64,000 bases of DNA from Asparagopsis taxiformis (Eukaryota > Rhodophyta > Florideophyceae > Bonnemaisoniales > Bonnemaisoniaceae): contig JALQPE010002422.1 of NCBI GenBank assembly GCA_030407315.1, forward strand, positions 124,001 through 188,000, given 5' to 3'. Position 1 is the first letter of the stretch. Each line of letters begins with the position of its first letter. The notes beneath the pieces are model-generated. The model saw nothing but the letters and a program-made list of their open reading frames with translations. It searched no databases and had not been told where the DNA came from. A program made the position numbers and the translations under genes. Of this stretch, positions 43,814 to 54,347 are shown piece after piece.

Positions 43814-44656
43814 TGACGCCCTCACGCGAGGAGCTTCTCGAGCGCCCGGATGACTTGAGATTTCATGCTAGGGCTCCGTGGTTCCATACCGGACAACTAC
43901 CCGCGATGCGGAATCAATGGAAGCCCCACCCCCTTTTGACCCCGCTGGGATCTTATGTTCCGGACAGCTCCTTCCATCAGATTATCGGGATGCGAGGAAA
44001 GCCAACAGCTTTTTCTGGTCAGACACTTTGCGCTTTGAGCGCCGGTTTCGTTCCGAGTAAGGCTACTTCGCGTTTTGGCACAACATCGAGGCCAATTCTT
44101 TGTACGTGCTGCCCTTGAGGAGCGTTATGTTCCTGTGCCACCTTTGTGGGGAGAATGGGAAATGCCATAAGGGTTCTGGGCAGAACTACCGCCGGTTTTA
44201 GCTTATGTGGGGTCCGAAGTATTTCAAAAGCCTGGTTCACGTTGGTGGGTCGTGCATCGCACCCAATGGGTCGTACATGTTGCGGTGTATTTGGTATGGG
44301 ATGCGTACGATAAAGGCCGCTTGTGGTACTGTCCACCATGTGTGTTGAGAGCCCTACGGGAGCTTCCACTTGAATATGTTCTTGGTGCCCGTGGGACGAG
44401 AGACTTGCGTCGTTCCTCGACCTTGATTGAAGAAACTGACTGGAATTCTGTGCCACTCCACCAGTCAAAGAGACAGCTAGCGAACCGGAAAAACTTTTGC
44501 CCTGGGCGAACCACTGTCTCAGGAGATTACATCTGGATCGATGCCGAATATAGTGTTCTAGTTCGTAGTTGGATGGCGAAACGCAAGCGCGCAGAGCGGT
44601 ACGGCGGCGGATCGCCATTTCCTCGTGCACGAAGGTACCATAGGTGTGGGGGTTAA
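43814..44656 (+). pseudogene. unknown coding remnant, probably of the family C element
   Basis: Starts MTPSREELLERPDDLRFHAR. Frame changes follow (FFWSDTLRFERRFRS, then RAALEERYVPVPPLWGEWE), then one in-frame TAA near 44169. A long clean stretch then runs to 44656 (VAVYLVWDAYDKGRLWYCPP, TTVSGDYIWIDAEYSVLVRS) and ends in a basic tail. No recognised domain. Position after an LTR-like sequence suggests a retroelement gag, unproven. Confidence 0.4.
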
Positions 44657-44879
44657 GGCACAACTTGGGAGGTGTTCCGGTCGAAGGTGCCTCCGAATCC
44701 CTGAGGTGGGGAGCGGAGGGTAGTTTATATGGACTAGGAGGTAGCTCTAGGAGGGGTAAAATGAAGGGTAACTACGAGGAGCGGGTAGCGGGAGATCAAC
44801 CAATAGGAGATCGGAACGGGAGATATTGTAGGTGGTGGCGGATCTGGAAACGGTCATGAGGAAAGTGTGACACGGAGGG

Positions 44880-45290
44880 CCACGTGTAAGAGTCCAGCAA
44901 TGTCACACGTGTAAGGGGTTTGGCAGGAACCCAGACACGTGGAAAACTGGAGCCGGGCGCGACCGAGCCCCGCAGCACGGCTTACAGTGTAGGTTTACAT
45001 TTCTTATATCCAAGCTTACAGTTGAAAATTCATTGAAAAACGAGGTTTCCGTCAGGTACAGTTGTAAGTTACCTGTCATACGGGCGTATGGGTGTAAGTA
45101 ACCCTGTAAGTGGGGCGACAGTGGCTGAAAAAGCCATGTAATCTTGTAAGTAACCGTGGCAGTCACATGACAGGTGCTGTAAGTGTATCATAACATGTAA
45201 GTAGCCTGCTCAAGTGTCTTCTAGGTGTTGTAAGGCGTACGAAAAGCTGTAAGTAGCCTCGTAGGAGAAATTACTGTAAGCTTCCCTTGT
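44880..45290 (+). repeat. degenerate TGTAAGTAACC repeats
   Basis: About a dozen TGTAAG motifs, many in the form TGTAAGTA(A/G)CC, at irregular 20-45 bp spacing. Function unknown. Confidence 0.5.
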
Positions 45291-45378
45291 AGTTGGGAGC
45301 TTTGGTCTCTGTGGAATGTTATTATCTCATTGGTTGGTCGGGTATGATGCTGTAGGAACAGTAATCTAGTGTTTACCA

Positions 45379-45782
45379 TGAAGTCTAGAGAACTGATCCC
45401 TTACAATAGGCGTCGTTCTGCATTTTCAAAGAACAATAATATCGAAGCCGAGAGGTCGGGAGCCTGCAAAGGTGGCGAGTTGATGTGTGAGGAAGAATCT
45501 GACAGTGGTGGCGAATCTCATAAATCCGGTACGGAGAGGCTGAAGCGCCAGAAGGCGGGGACTGGAACTCCAAATAGAGTGCATAGCACTGGATCTCCCG
45601 AGTTGATTGCGATATCCTCCGACTCCAACTCTGCAAATTCCGACAGGGTAGAAATAATCCGAGAGGGAGATATGAAAACTGAGGATGGTCCGGATGAGGC
45701 GCACTTAGATACGCGTTCGGCACAGGTGTGCTGCAATTTAAGTTGGTCGACGAAATCGATGCGAGCGCGCGCGTTTACGTAA
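45379..45782 (+). pseudogene. acidic Ser-rich coding remnant, 5' piece
   Basis: A frame starting MKSRELIPYNRRRSAF codes for a hydrophilic, acidic, Ser-rich polypeptide (PELIAISSDSNSANSD). It degenerates near 45.74 kb where a CpG-rich insert begins. The plus-strand frame after the solo LTR (47219-47643) may be its continuation. Confidence 0.3.
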
Positions 45783-46520
45783 GTCCGCAAGCATCCGTTT
45801 GAGTTAGTAAGCGAGCGTACGCGTGGCGTTTTGATTACGTGTCACGGAGCGTCGATGCCAGCGCGTGCGCGCGAACGTTGCCACGAAACCGCGAGCCGCG
45901 GCACGTGTAGCGATTTCCGCGAATTTCTCTTTATTTCCCTTTTTTGGGTTTTTTATGACGAAAGTCTTTTCCCAAATTTTTCTCTTTTTGCGTACGAGCG
46001 TGCGGCCGCCGCCAGCCGGCCGCAAAAAGGACAGCCTGTCCCAAGTAGTTGGCTATTGGTGGTCGCATGGCTTCGCACCCTACCAATAAACAGTCAGCAC
46101 TTTCGCAGCTACGAGTTAAGCGTTGAGCGCGTCGCGAGGACCGATTGCGTTACGACGTTATGTGCAGATTGCTCACGATCGCCGACGTACGTGCGCGCGC
46201 GCCGCGTTTACCGACCGTCGAATTGCGTCGCACCGCGAGACCGTGCGTTGCGTCGCATACCGCTAGGCCAGGGATTTACAACCCCTACGTGGATCGTGTT
46301 GAGCTCGAGTTTACTCGGTGATCTCACCCTGAGATCACGGCTTGCGACGGCCCGCGAATCCCGTGTTGCGATCGACCCCTGCGCGTTCCGCCGTTATACC
46401 ACCCGATCGCCACCGCGACCGAGCGACGTGTGAAACGCAAGTTCAACTGCGCGACCCGGTTCAACACGCCCTGACACGGCAAGCGATTCTAGAACTCTCT
46501 TAGTGACCGCCATCCCGGCT
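45783..46520. other. CpG-rich insert, probably retroelement-derived
   Basis: About 740 bp with many CGCG runs, unlike its surroundings. Contains a 200-codon frame without recognisable domains and the short inverted pair GGTGATCTCACCCTGAGATCAC. It resembles an LTR or leader region, but no second copy is in the window to define it. Confidence 0.3.
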
Positions 46521-46525
46521 GGTCC

Positions 46526-47218
46526 TGTAGCAGGTAGAAAATCTGCTAGAGCGGCAAACCACCCGACAGGTGTCCCGAGCCTCGGTAGAGGGAGCGGTAG
46601 AGCAGATGAACCTTATAGGTACCCGTCGGGTAGTCTCGTGAGAGAGAAGGGATCGCTACCCGGAGGGGGTTGTGCGATTATAGCGCTCACGCGAGATGCG
46701 TATTAATGGAGCAAGATGACGTAATCCGTCGAGCTGTTGGCTAACCCTAAGGTTTTCCCGGAGAGGGGTTGAACAATAGGTATGCGAACACTGTTCCTGT
46801 GGGTCGTAATTCCACTTGAGTTTACGTTACTCTAGAAACCGCGCCTACTGGCTATTCCAGTGGCCGTTTTATACTAAGTCTACTGTAAGCTAGGGTTAGT
46901 GGTTAGGAATAAATATCCAGTTAGTGACCAATCAGAACCCAATTACTGGCGCTCGCCTACCCGCGAGGTCATTGCCAATAGGCTTACATTGTAATGTATG
47001 GCTGATCAGCCTAAGTTAAAATTTGCCCCTTGTGGGGTCTTGGCCGGGGCCGATAGGCCCGGGTGGGGTTATTTGTCAGCCTTAGCTTGTCCTAAGTATA
47101 GGAAACACGCCAGTTGGCTGGTGCCTTCTGATTGGCACATCCCGTAAGTGGGTACCCAATAGGGAAGCGACACGGCTCGATCAGCGAGGACCGCCAGGCG
47201 GTACGACAGGTCCTACAA
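46526..47218. mobile_element. solo LTR, family A copy 2
   Basis: 693 bp starting TGTAGCAGGTAGAAAATCTGC and ending GGTACGACA, with 5-bp duplication GGTCC at 46521-46525 and 47219-47223. Homologous to 19856-20513. Confidence 0.85.
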
Positions 47219-47643
47219 CACGAAGAAGATGATATTGACGAGATATATTGTTTTGACAGCGGCAAATTCCCGAATTCGGTACAGTATGAACCGGGGGCCA
47301 TAGAGGTGATACACTGTTGTTTTGAGGAGTTCATTGTTCCTCCCGATCACGGCTTCGCGTCGGACACGAGGTCACTGCGTGAGCAGCTGAGAGGATTTGT
47401 CGATGAGTACAAGACATAACTGGGGGAAAATAGTGACTTGCAAATTCCAAGAGAAGGCGGTGAATCCAGGAGACTGCGAACATTCTTCACTGCAGACGCC
47501 ATGTTGGTGATCCATCACTTCCTTGCTACTGCCTTGGGAATCCCGCATGGGTGGTTTGGATATAACACGCCGGCCTTATGCCGCCAGATATATTTCTTCT
47601 TGGATCATCTCCGAAAGTTGGAGCGCCAAAGACGTGAAATCTG
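47219..47643 (+). pseudogene. coding remnant after the solo LTR
   Basis: Same-frame segments EEDDIDEIYCFDSGKFPNSV, FEEFIVPPDHGFASDTRSL and DAMLVIHHFLATALGIPHGW are separated by a TAA at about 47417-47419 and end QRREI. Reads like a real but dead protein, possibly the C-terminal part of the remnant at 45379. Family unknown. Confidence 0.35.
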
Positions 47644-47884
47644 ACTCTGGATGCTCAAATGATGATTATAAATTGTTTTTATTTTTCGATCCCCGCCCTC
47701 TAACTGGGTATAGCCGTACCCAGATGAACCGACGCCACGAACACATTTGTTTTATCGGGGTTTCTGAATGCTTCCACTTAAGTTGCGCAGCGTTGGGGTC
47801 ACGAGGCGGGATATTCCCCTTGCAGGTGGGGCAAAACAGGTTCATCCAGATGATGTTTGGCTGAAGACATATTCCGGTACTAAG

Positions 47885-48465
47885 ATTCCGCGGCGCCTAT
47901 AGTACGCGATGACTTGGCTACGCGGTACGTGTTCGGGTGGTTCCTATGTATCATCCTTTGAGGAGTAACCATACCAGCGGACTCTGAACCGGAGAACACC
48001 ATCCAGCTCACCTTGATTCACGATATGGTCAGTGACACAGCTCTCCACGCCTTCCTCATCTTGCTTTGATACAACGTCTTGCGCTCCGGCCGGCGGCCCC
48101 TCTGCGGATTCTGCACGGCTTGCGTCTGTATCCATATCCATCGTGGTTGGTACAGCTTCTGTTGGGAAGGTTATCAGGGTACCTCCAGGTATAGATGTAC
48201 TGTTGAAGTGGGCGAACCGCCATGGGTCTTTGGCAATTCCTTCATCACCCACTGGGTGTTCTTCCTCTGCTGCTCTATGACTTATGGTGTTTGTTGCTTG
48301 TTTCACCGATTTTTCATCGCTGTGTCGTGTGTCTTGCTCAGGGTCAGGGACTATTACCTCAGAAGAGATTTCATGGGGTGGTGGGGGTGACTCGACAACC
48401 CGATCCCGAGAGATTCTCTCCTCACTTCTTCCGATCCGGAGTACCACTGTGTCCTTGTCAAGCAT
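47885..48465 (-). pseudogene. chromovirus-type Ty3/gypsy pol 3' end with chromodomain
   Basis: The frame has DTVVLRIGRSEERISRDRVV, then a Pro/Glu-rich spacer, then a chromodomain: DHIVNQGELDGVLRFRVRWY, then GYSSKDDT, a TAG stop at about 47944-47946, and EPPEHVPRSQVIAYYRRR in the same frame. The stop stands where chromodomains have the conserved Trp before EP. Chromodomains at the integrase end direct chromovirus insertion into heterochromatin. The rest of pol is not recognisable. Confidence 0.65.
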
Positions 48466-48469
48466 TCAT

Positions 48470-49440
48470 GACGCTTGAGAAATTTACGTACAAACACATC
48501 ACCTGGAACCCCGTTTTCCAATTAATACGCTGAAGTCTTGATGAATTTATGCTGCGTAAAAATACACCAAATATATCTTTGAAGCACTGTCTCGATATTG
48601 GTGTACTTTTCCGGGAGAATTCCCTCACAGCATGTGATATCTCGGCCTCCTCATCCTCTCGAAGAATCGGCTTCCAAACTCACCTATCCCTGTCCAAAAT
48701 CAGGTGTCCCCGCAATTACCTTTGGAGCTGCGAGTTCGACACACCGAATGAAAGAGTGCTTTTAGAATCGACTAGTTTTCATTGCGAATTACAAGCGCTG
48801 CTGCATGAAATAATGGCACTTGAGATGCTGCAAATTTTTTGAAGCCATTCGGTAACCTTGAATTTCTCCGAGGCAACCGAAATGGAAGAATGGGATGTTT
48901 GGTAATGATTGAGGGATATTCCACCTACCCTGCAGTGTTCCATAATGAATGGAGTGAGTGTTAATGAATGAAAGGCCGTTGGAACGATTGGCGAGCTCAA
49001 AAACCATCTATCTATAACCGTTTCGGCAATATACGGTGATTCCCATGTTTCGGGGGAAAGTTTAGAGCAAAGCGCTCAAAATATAATGAAAAAGATGACC
49101 CATATTCGGTCTCTGACCCAAATTAGCACGCCAGGTGATACCAAATTGAGCCATTGGTCAAATTAAGCCATTGAGAAGGGTAATTCATTGTTACCCATCC
49201 TGTGAGCTTCACTTCTGCAATATTCTGTAAGCAAGTCTTACAGTTCCTTTTCCTCCCGTGAAGTTGAATTCTTCCACCGTGAACTCAATATTGGGCTGGG
49301 GTTTCACTCAGCGATCGTTATGACTCGCCAAGTGTCCACGAACAACATTTTCCATGCAATCCCGATAAATTTCCAAATCCCCTTGCAAGAGTTTCAAGGG
49401 TTGTGAGATGATCAAAGCTGCAAGGATCAGTTACGACTCA
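48470..49440. other. no gene seen
   Basis: About 1 kb. A few decayed gypsy-like codons (VRKFLKRHEC) continue just above 48.47 kb. Otherwise nothing recognised. Confidence 0.5.
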
Positions 49441-49556
49441 CAAAGGTCTCCACATGGCGGAAGAGCCTACTCATTCTACATTTTACAGATTGCATGCGGG
49501 CGGGTTTTCGACACTGTCAAGACTTTTCAAACCTGTAACACGCCGTCCAGTACCGT

Positions 49557-49580
49557 CCTCGACTTCAGCTCAGTATAAAA
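49557..49580 (+). promoter_or_regulatory. family S promoter block plus TATA box (copy 2)
   Basis: CCTCGACTTCAGCTCAG followed by TATAAAA at 49574-49580, the same arrangement as at 18816-18842. A matching CGACACTGTCAAG and AACCTGTAA stretch lies about 50 bp further upstream, as at copy 3. Confidence 0.6.
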
Positions 49581-49663
49581 CACATTCTTCAGTTGGCTCT
49601 GTATGGAACTTGGCTACAATTACACATACGTATCATAATCTGCTTAATATCAAAGCGTTCATA

Positions 49664-50113
49664 ATGAAGATCAGATTTTATTTCCCTATGGCGGTAGTTC
49701 TAGTCACCATCTTATTAATCTTCTCTGCCGATGGGGCGAGGTTTCAAATAGTAGAAGCATTAACAGGAGGAGGTCCATCGAGATGGAAGCGAGGAGTTGT
49801 TCTTCCGAAAAACCGCACGTTCAGAATCTGCCGAAAAACGCTGCGACGCAATTTTACTCTCCTATGTATTCCAGACGAGAAGAGACGCCGAGCAAGTCGA
49901 GCCAGATTCCTAATTTACAACCGCCGATTCCATGAAACACTACCGTCCCAAACGATACAGCCGTTCGTTCTAACAGGGCAACGTCGAGGAATGGCGCTGG
50001 CTTGGTCTCATGAATTCGACACGGCCAGAGTGTACTGTAACCTTGACAACGGCGAGCGCGTTGTCGCGAATATCGAATACACATGTCGCTCTGGCGGCGA
50101 CCGTCTCTTCTAA
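49664..50113 (+). CDS. secreted four-Cys protein, family S copy 2
   Basis: 149 residues, same length as copy 1. Signal peptide about 1-24 (MKIRFYFPMAVVLVTILLIF then SADGA). The mature part is ARFQIVEAL...WKRGVVLPKNRTFRIC...QPFVLTGQRRGMALAW...CRSGGDRLF, with cysteines at 56, 68, 125 and 141. The frame is open from an ATG at 49454, but that lies upstream of the TATA box, so the ATG at 49664 is chosen; it begins the signal peptide 84 bp after the TATA box. Copy 3 follows about 560 bp downstream on the same strand, which suggests local tandem duplication. Confidence 0.8.
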   Translation: MKIRFYFPMAVVLVTILLIFSADGARFQIVEALTGGGPSRWKRGVVLPKNRTFRICRKTLRRNFTLLCIPDEKRRRASRARFLIYNRRFHETLPSQTIQPFVLTGQRRGMALAWSHEFDTARVYCNLDNGERVVANIEYTCRSGGDRLF

Positions 50114-50561
50114 GCGCTAGCCGATATGTTTTCACGTTGCGTCATTGCCTTTCTCGACGCATCATTTGCGATTGCCATGGATAAATAGTAGCCGAAGATG
50201 AGATACTATTCTTGTTCCCCTGATTCGAAATCATTGTCAAAAATGGCACGCTTGAATGCGAGGAAGAGGCGCGTGATCGTAGAAAAATTAGCTATTTTTA
50301 ATATCCTACGTGAGGTGTTGTCCTCCTTTGGCTCTGCGTAGTTACAACGGATCGATAGAGAACAGCTTGATGTAGCGTGCATTGAGCGATTAAGCAAACG
50401 AAAAATTCAAGCATAGCGAGAGCCGTCTCAAAGAAGCACTGAGATTAGGCGCTCTTGACACCAGAAATATGTTGCAACGCCACACACAGCGCACGTCGAC
50501 GTCGAGTAGGGTTTTCGACACTGTCAAGGCCCTCCGAGCCTGTAAGAAGCCTTCAAACGTC

Positions 50562-50590
50562 ACCCTCGACTGCAGCTAGTTATATATAAA
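50562..50590 (+). promoter_or_regulatory. family S promoter block plus TATA box (copy 3)
   Basis: ACCCTCGACTGCAGCTAGT followed by TATATAAA at 50583-50590. Also preceded by CGACACTGTCAAGG and CGAGCCTGTAAG, so the conserved promoter extends at least 70 bp. Confidence 0.6.
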
Positions 50591-50671
50591 CCCGGTTTAC
50601 ATGATATTGTATGAGGCCCAGCCTCTGTCAGAAACGAATTTCCTATTCTTCGTAGTATCAAAGCAGTTTCA

Positions 50672-51124
50672 ATGATGTTCCGATGTTATGTTCCTACTCT
50701 TCTCGTCCTCCTCGCCATTTCACAACCATACCTATGTGCACATGGGGCGAGGCTTCAAGTAGTAGAAGCAATGCAGGGCGGAGGGCCGTCAAACTGGATA
50801 AGGGGAAGGATTCTTCCGAAATCTCGCCCGTTAAGAATTTGTAGAAGGTTTGTAAGAAACGATTACACTATTCTCTGTCGTCCTGAGAACACAAAACGCC
50901 CCGCCCGAATGGCTAAATTTGAAGTTTACAACGGCCGATTCAACGACACTCTGCCAGTTCAAAGGAAGCAACCGTTCGTTATGACAGGGCAACGAAATGG
51001 AATGGCGTTGGCGTGGAACTATAAATTTGACATGGCGGTAATTAAGTGCGATCTTGACAACGGGGAGAGCATAGTCGCTAATATCATATTCAATTGTCGC
51101 TTTGGCGGCGATCCGCTCTTCTGA
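50672..51124 (+). CDS. secreted four-Cys protein, family S copy 3
   Basis: 150 residues, the most diverged of the three short copies. Signal peptide about 1-26, mature start ARLQVVEAM. Cysteines at 57, 69, 126 and 142 keep the 12/57/16 spacing. The blocks QPFVMTGQRNGMALAW, LDNGESIVANI and CRFGGDPLF are conserved while the middle differs. An additional Cys5 and Cys22 are in the signal region only. Same role as copies 1 and 2, unknown. Confidence 0.8.
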   Translation: MMFRCYVPTLLVLLAISQPYLCAHGARLQVVEAMQGGGPSNWIRGRILPKSRPLRICRRFVRNDYTILCRPENTKRPARMAKFEVYNGRFNDTLPVQRKQPFVMTGQRNGMALAWNYKFDMAVIKCDLDNGESIVANIIFNCRFGGDPLF

Positions 51125-51538
51125 AGTATTGTTGCTTCCATAATCTCAAGTCACAACACAAGTAGCGCACATAAAATGTTGTATTTTCTTCATGTTCTCT
51201 TCGTCTGCTGATATATTGCGGAATATGGCAAACATCTTCGTGCGGAAGAGACTCGTGCCACCTCCACGTTACACGTTACCCATTCATCCAACGCACCGAT
51301 TTTGACAGAATATGCGCTCGAGACGTACGGTTCTGAGTCGATATTGCAATCGAATGTGATTCGCAGCGGTATCATGGCCGTCTGTTACGATTATGCTTCT
51401 GTCGATGCAGTTGTGGTACAATCTTGACGGGTGTGACTTTGGTGTAAGAGACCGTTTTTTGGGTGTGAAGAAGTTGTATAGAATTTGGGTGTATTTTTTG
51501 TGTATTACAATTATGGAATTGACAGAGCTCCGTTCCTC

Positions 51539-52462
51539 ATGCGCAGCATGCCGGATGAGCAACCAACACTTCGTAATCGTCGTCGTCGAGACAGCAGCCA
51601 ACACTCACCAAGACCACACACACAAAGCACATTGACAGCCAACTTCGGCGCACCTCCGTCGCGAAGATGGATCTATCTCAGCGTTTCGCTTTTCGCGTGC
51701 GCCATAATGCTGACACCGTCAACAAGATATCAACTACGCGCAATACAGAACATGCGTCTGCGACTCGACTATCCGCTGAAAGTACTGACGCTGACATATG
51801 ACGAGCGAGAAAACAAGCTGCCTCCTCTGCACATTGCACATAACTGCCGGATGATATCGCGCACGCGCCATCGCTTCATCATCTACACAGACGACACAAC
51901 GGCCGCTTATTGCCGCGTATGCGAATGTCGACTGTTTGTGAAAAGCGGCTGCAGATGTCCGGAGGAGGGCGCTGACGCGTGCAAGATGAAGAATCTGTGC
52001 GAGAAGCTTCAATTCATCGTGGATTCTGTGGCGTTGTTTGGTGAGTTTGTCTTTCTGGATAATGACCTCATCGTGTTGAAGGAATACTTTCTGGACATGC
52101 TACATGCACGCGCGCAAATGCACGATTTTCTCGCGTCGTATGGACATACTAATATGTCTTCGGCACAGTATCGACGCAATTTTAATAGCGGACTGATGTT
52201 TGTACGTCGCGTCGATGGACTGGATTATGGGCGCCTGATGGAGATGATGTACGAGCGGAAATCGCAGAATGATCAGGGAATTTTAAGTGACTTTGTGCAG
52301 ATGCACTATGACAATTGGGACTCGTTGTCGTGGAAGTGGCACTGTAGAAAACTGAAACGCAATCGACAGGACGTGCCAGCTGTTGATTGCTTTACGTTGC
52401 ATGATCGGTTTGAAAGCGGAAGCGTGTTGGATGAGTTGAGCATGTCCTTGTTGACAGTGTGA
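51539..52462 (+). CDS. Golgi-type glycosyltransferase-like protein
   Basis: 307 residues. Short basic N-terminus, then one membrane anchor (about residues 44-58, WIYLSVSLFACAIML), the type II layout of Golgi transferases. The luminal part has a DxD-like metal/nucleotide-sugar motif in FVFLDNDLIVL, then FNSGLMFVR and NDQGILSDF, an order found in GT-A enzymes such as GT8 and GT77. A Cys-rich stretch (CRVCECRLF...CRCPEE) is unusual. The frame is open from 51485, but the ATG at 51539 gives the normal anchor position. It lies beside the sulfotransferase gene, which suggests a shared polysaccharide pathway. Donor and acceptor unknown. Confidence 0.6.
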   Translation: MRSMPDEQPTLRNRRRRDSSQHSPRPHTQSTLTANFGAPPSRRWIYLSVSLFACAIMLTPSTRYQLRAIQNMRLRLDYPLKVLTLTYDERENKLPPLHIAHNCRMISRTRHRFIIYTDDTTAAYCRVCECRLFVKSGCRCPEEGADACKMKNLCEKLQFIVDSVALFGEFVFLDNDLIVLKEYFLDMLHARAQMHDFLASYGHTNMSSAQYRRNFNSGLMFVRRVDGLDYGRLMEMMYERKSQNDQGILSDFVQMHYDNWDSLSWKWHCRKLKRNRQDVPAVDCFTLHDRFESGSVLDELSMSLLTV

Positions 52463-52799
52463 GTGCACAACGGAACTGACAGGATGTTGAATTGTTTAGT
52501 ACCCAACTTACTTAATACTGTAAATTTCATTGTCACTAAGCGGTTAACGCACCGTTCCACGTTGAAGCTTCTGTACTACATTCTTTACAGTGTAACTAAA
52601 CCAACTAAAGAAACACATAAACTCATCATGAACCATACATTCCCAACTTGATTCATTCCCCATCAATTCCAAGCCGATTCCCACTCCTGTTTAGGCCATG
52701 CACCCTATCTAACAACGCTTTCACTTTGTACAAACCTCAAACATCCGACACAGCCCACTTCGTCCGACTTGCACCATCTCACATCCCTCACAACTCAAC

Positions 52800-53735
52800 A
52801 TGGCCAAACCCTCCAAGCTGCGTCTACCCGAAAATATGAGCAATTCCACCCGGATTCTAACTCTCATCCTACTGCTACTACTGACAACCATTTCGCTGTA
52901 CGGCGGCGTCCATGTGCGGCGGCTTGTAACATCCATTGCGCCATATGCAACGCGCGGAATCCTCTCGGCGCCATCAGAGTCGGACAACTCTAACTGTTTG
53001 CAGTTCATCAACTACAACAAGCCGGTGAAGACAGGCAGCACTTCGGTCACCATGGCTATTCGCGCCTATCTGCACACATTTCGCAATAACGACCTCGGCT
53101 GCGGTCCGAGGCAGTGCGCGCCATACGCCGAGCGCCTCTGTCGAGGTGAAGAGCCTGTGCGACACTCCATTGGTCATCTGCACGTCAATTTGTCCTTGCT
53201 CAGTTGTGTGCGCGATCAGGGCTACTACATGGTGACGTCCATTCGCGACCCGTACACGCGCTGGATGTCGACGTACTTGTTCAATCGGGAACGCAAAGGG
53301 AACCATTATAATATTCCGTGGAACATTACGTTTGCCGAATATGTTAAAGTGTTCCCGCCTTGCGCGCTGTTCTACTATTATGAGCGAGTCAGAAAGCCGT
53401 GCTATTTGAATGCTACGGATGAAGAGATTGATGCACGCGTTGAGGCCATCACAAGCATGTTTGACGATGTAATCGAACTCGGTGCTGAGCCAGTTTCGGA
53501 TCTGCACAAGAGGATTGCGCCATTTGTCGGACACGCTTATGTATCGGATAAGAAGGAGGGAGTTCCGGATTCGACTTTAATTGATCCATATGTATTGCGT
53601 CATGAGACGAGGTTGTATGAAGCGCTAAAGAAGAAGAAGTATCAAGCCCCCGCTCCAGGTCGTTCTTTGTGTAAAACGTTTCCGCATGATCCCAAGTTTA
53701 GGCCACAAAATGGGTTCAAGGATATGGAGTACTGA
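52800..53735 (+). CDS. carbohydrate sulfotransferase (Golgi type II)
   Basis: 311 residues. One membrane anchor at about residues 19-40 (ILTLILLLLLTTISLYGGV). The PAPS 5'-phosphosulfate loop is seen in NKPVKTGSTSV and the 3'-phosphate site in TSIRDPYTRWMSTYLF, as in the Sulfotransfer_2 family (HS2ST and chondroitin sulfotransferase type). Family members move sulfate from PAPS to sugar hydroxyls in the Golgi. Several Cys and NxT/NxS sites fit a luminal enzyme. In a red alga the likely substrate is a cell-wall galactan (inference). Same strand as, and about 340 bp after, the glycosyltransferase-like gene. Confidence 0.8.
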   Translation: MAKPSKLRLPENMSNSTRILTLILLLLLTTISLYGGVHVRRLVTSIAPYATRGILSAPSESDNSNCLQFINYNKPVKTGSTSVTMAIRAYLHTFRNNDLGCGPRQCAPYAERLCRGEEPVRHSIGHLHVNLSLLSCVRDQGYYMVTSIRDPYTRWMSTYLFNRERKGNHYNIPWNITFAEYVKVFPPCALFYYYERVRKPCYLNATDEEIDARVEAITSMFDDVIELGAEPVSDLHKRIAPFVGHAYVSDKKEGVPDSTLIDPYVLRHETRLYEALKKKKYQAPAPGRSLCKTFPHDPKFRPQNGFKDMEY

Positions 53736-54277
53736 GCTATAATGTGGTTGTATAGATGGATTTTGAATAGATGTTTGAAGATTGTGTTGTACTTGGAAGC
53801 GCTGAAGGGACCGTCTGCTAAATTAGCAACTTGTAAAGTCGCACGAGGGTACGCAAGCAATTAATACGACGTCGTTGCGATTTTTTGTGTAATAATTTAA
53901 GCTGTAATGGGACATGAAGTGCTTGACGCCGATAATAAGAAACGCGTTAGAACCCTTCAACCTCATCCGGTCCCGCTGTGCTCTGCATCCAGTTCCAACT
54001 CGTGGAAGCTGCAGCCTTACTGATCATTCTCCCCCAATGTCATGAAATGTGCTGTCGCCACGCATGCGTTACCTTCAAGTTGGAAACAACCAAATCCATC
54101 GTTCACCCAATGGCGTGTGTCCTTCCACAAATTCCATCCTTACTCACGCATGCCAAGCTCCCGACGCGCTGCAAACCGCGCTTTACATCCGTCCCTGCGC
54201 CGTCATGAATCACAGCGCCCTAGATAGCAGTGAACCTCGCCACGAAACATCTACTAGATATGCCATGTCGTCCCCTG

Positions 54278-54286
54278 CATAAATAA
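54278..54286 (+). promoter_or_regulatory. TATA-like box (CATAAATAA)
   Basis: About 70 bp before the ATG at 54348, the usual distance in this window. Confidence 0.4.
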
Positions 54287-54347
54287 GTGCGTCCAGTCAG
54301 CAACTTGCTCATAATCGCTGCAACGAAACGCCCATCCGTTTCAAGCC

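Noticed and set aside
45831..46433. 200-codon plus-strand frame
   Set aside because: The CpG-rich sequence has few stops by composition, the translation is Arg/Ser-rich without domains, and it lies in probable retroelement non-coding sequence.
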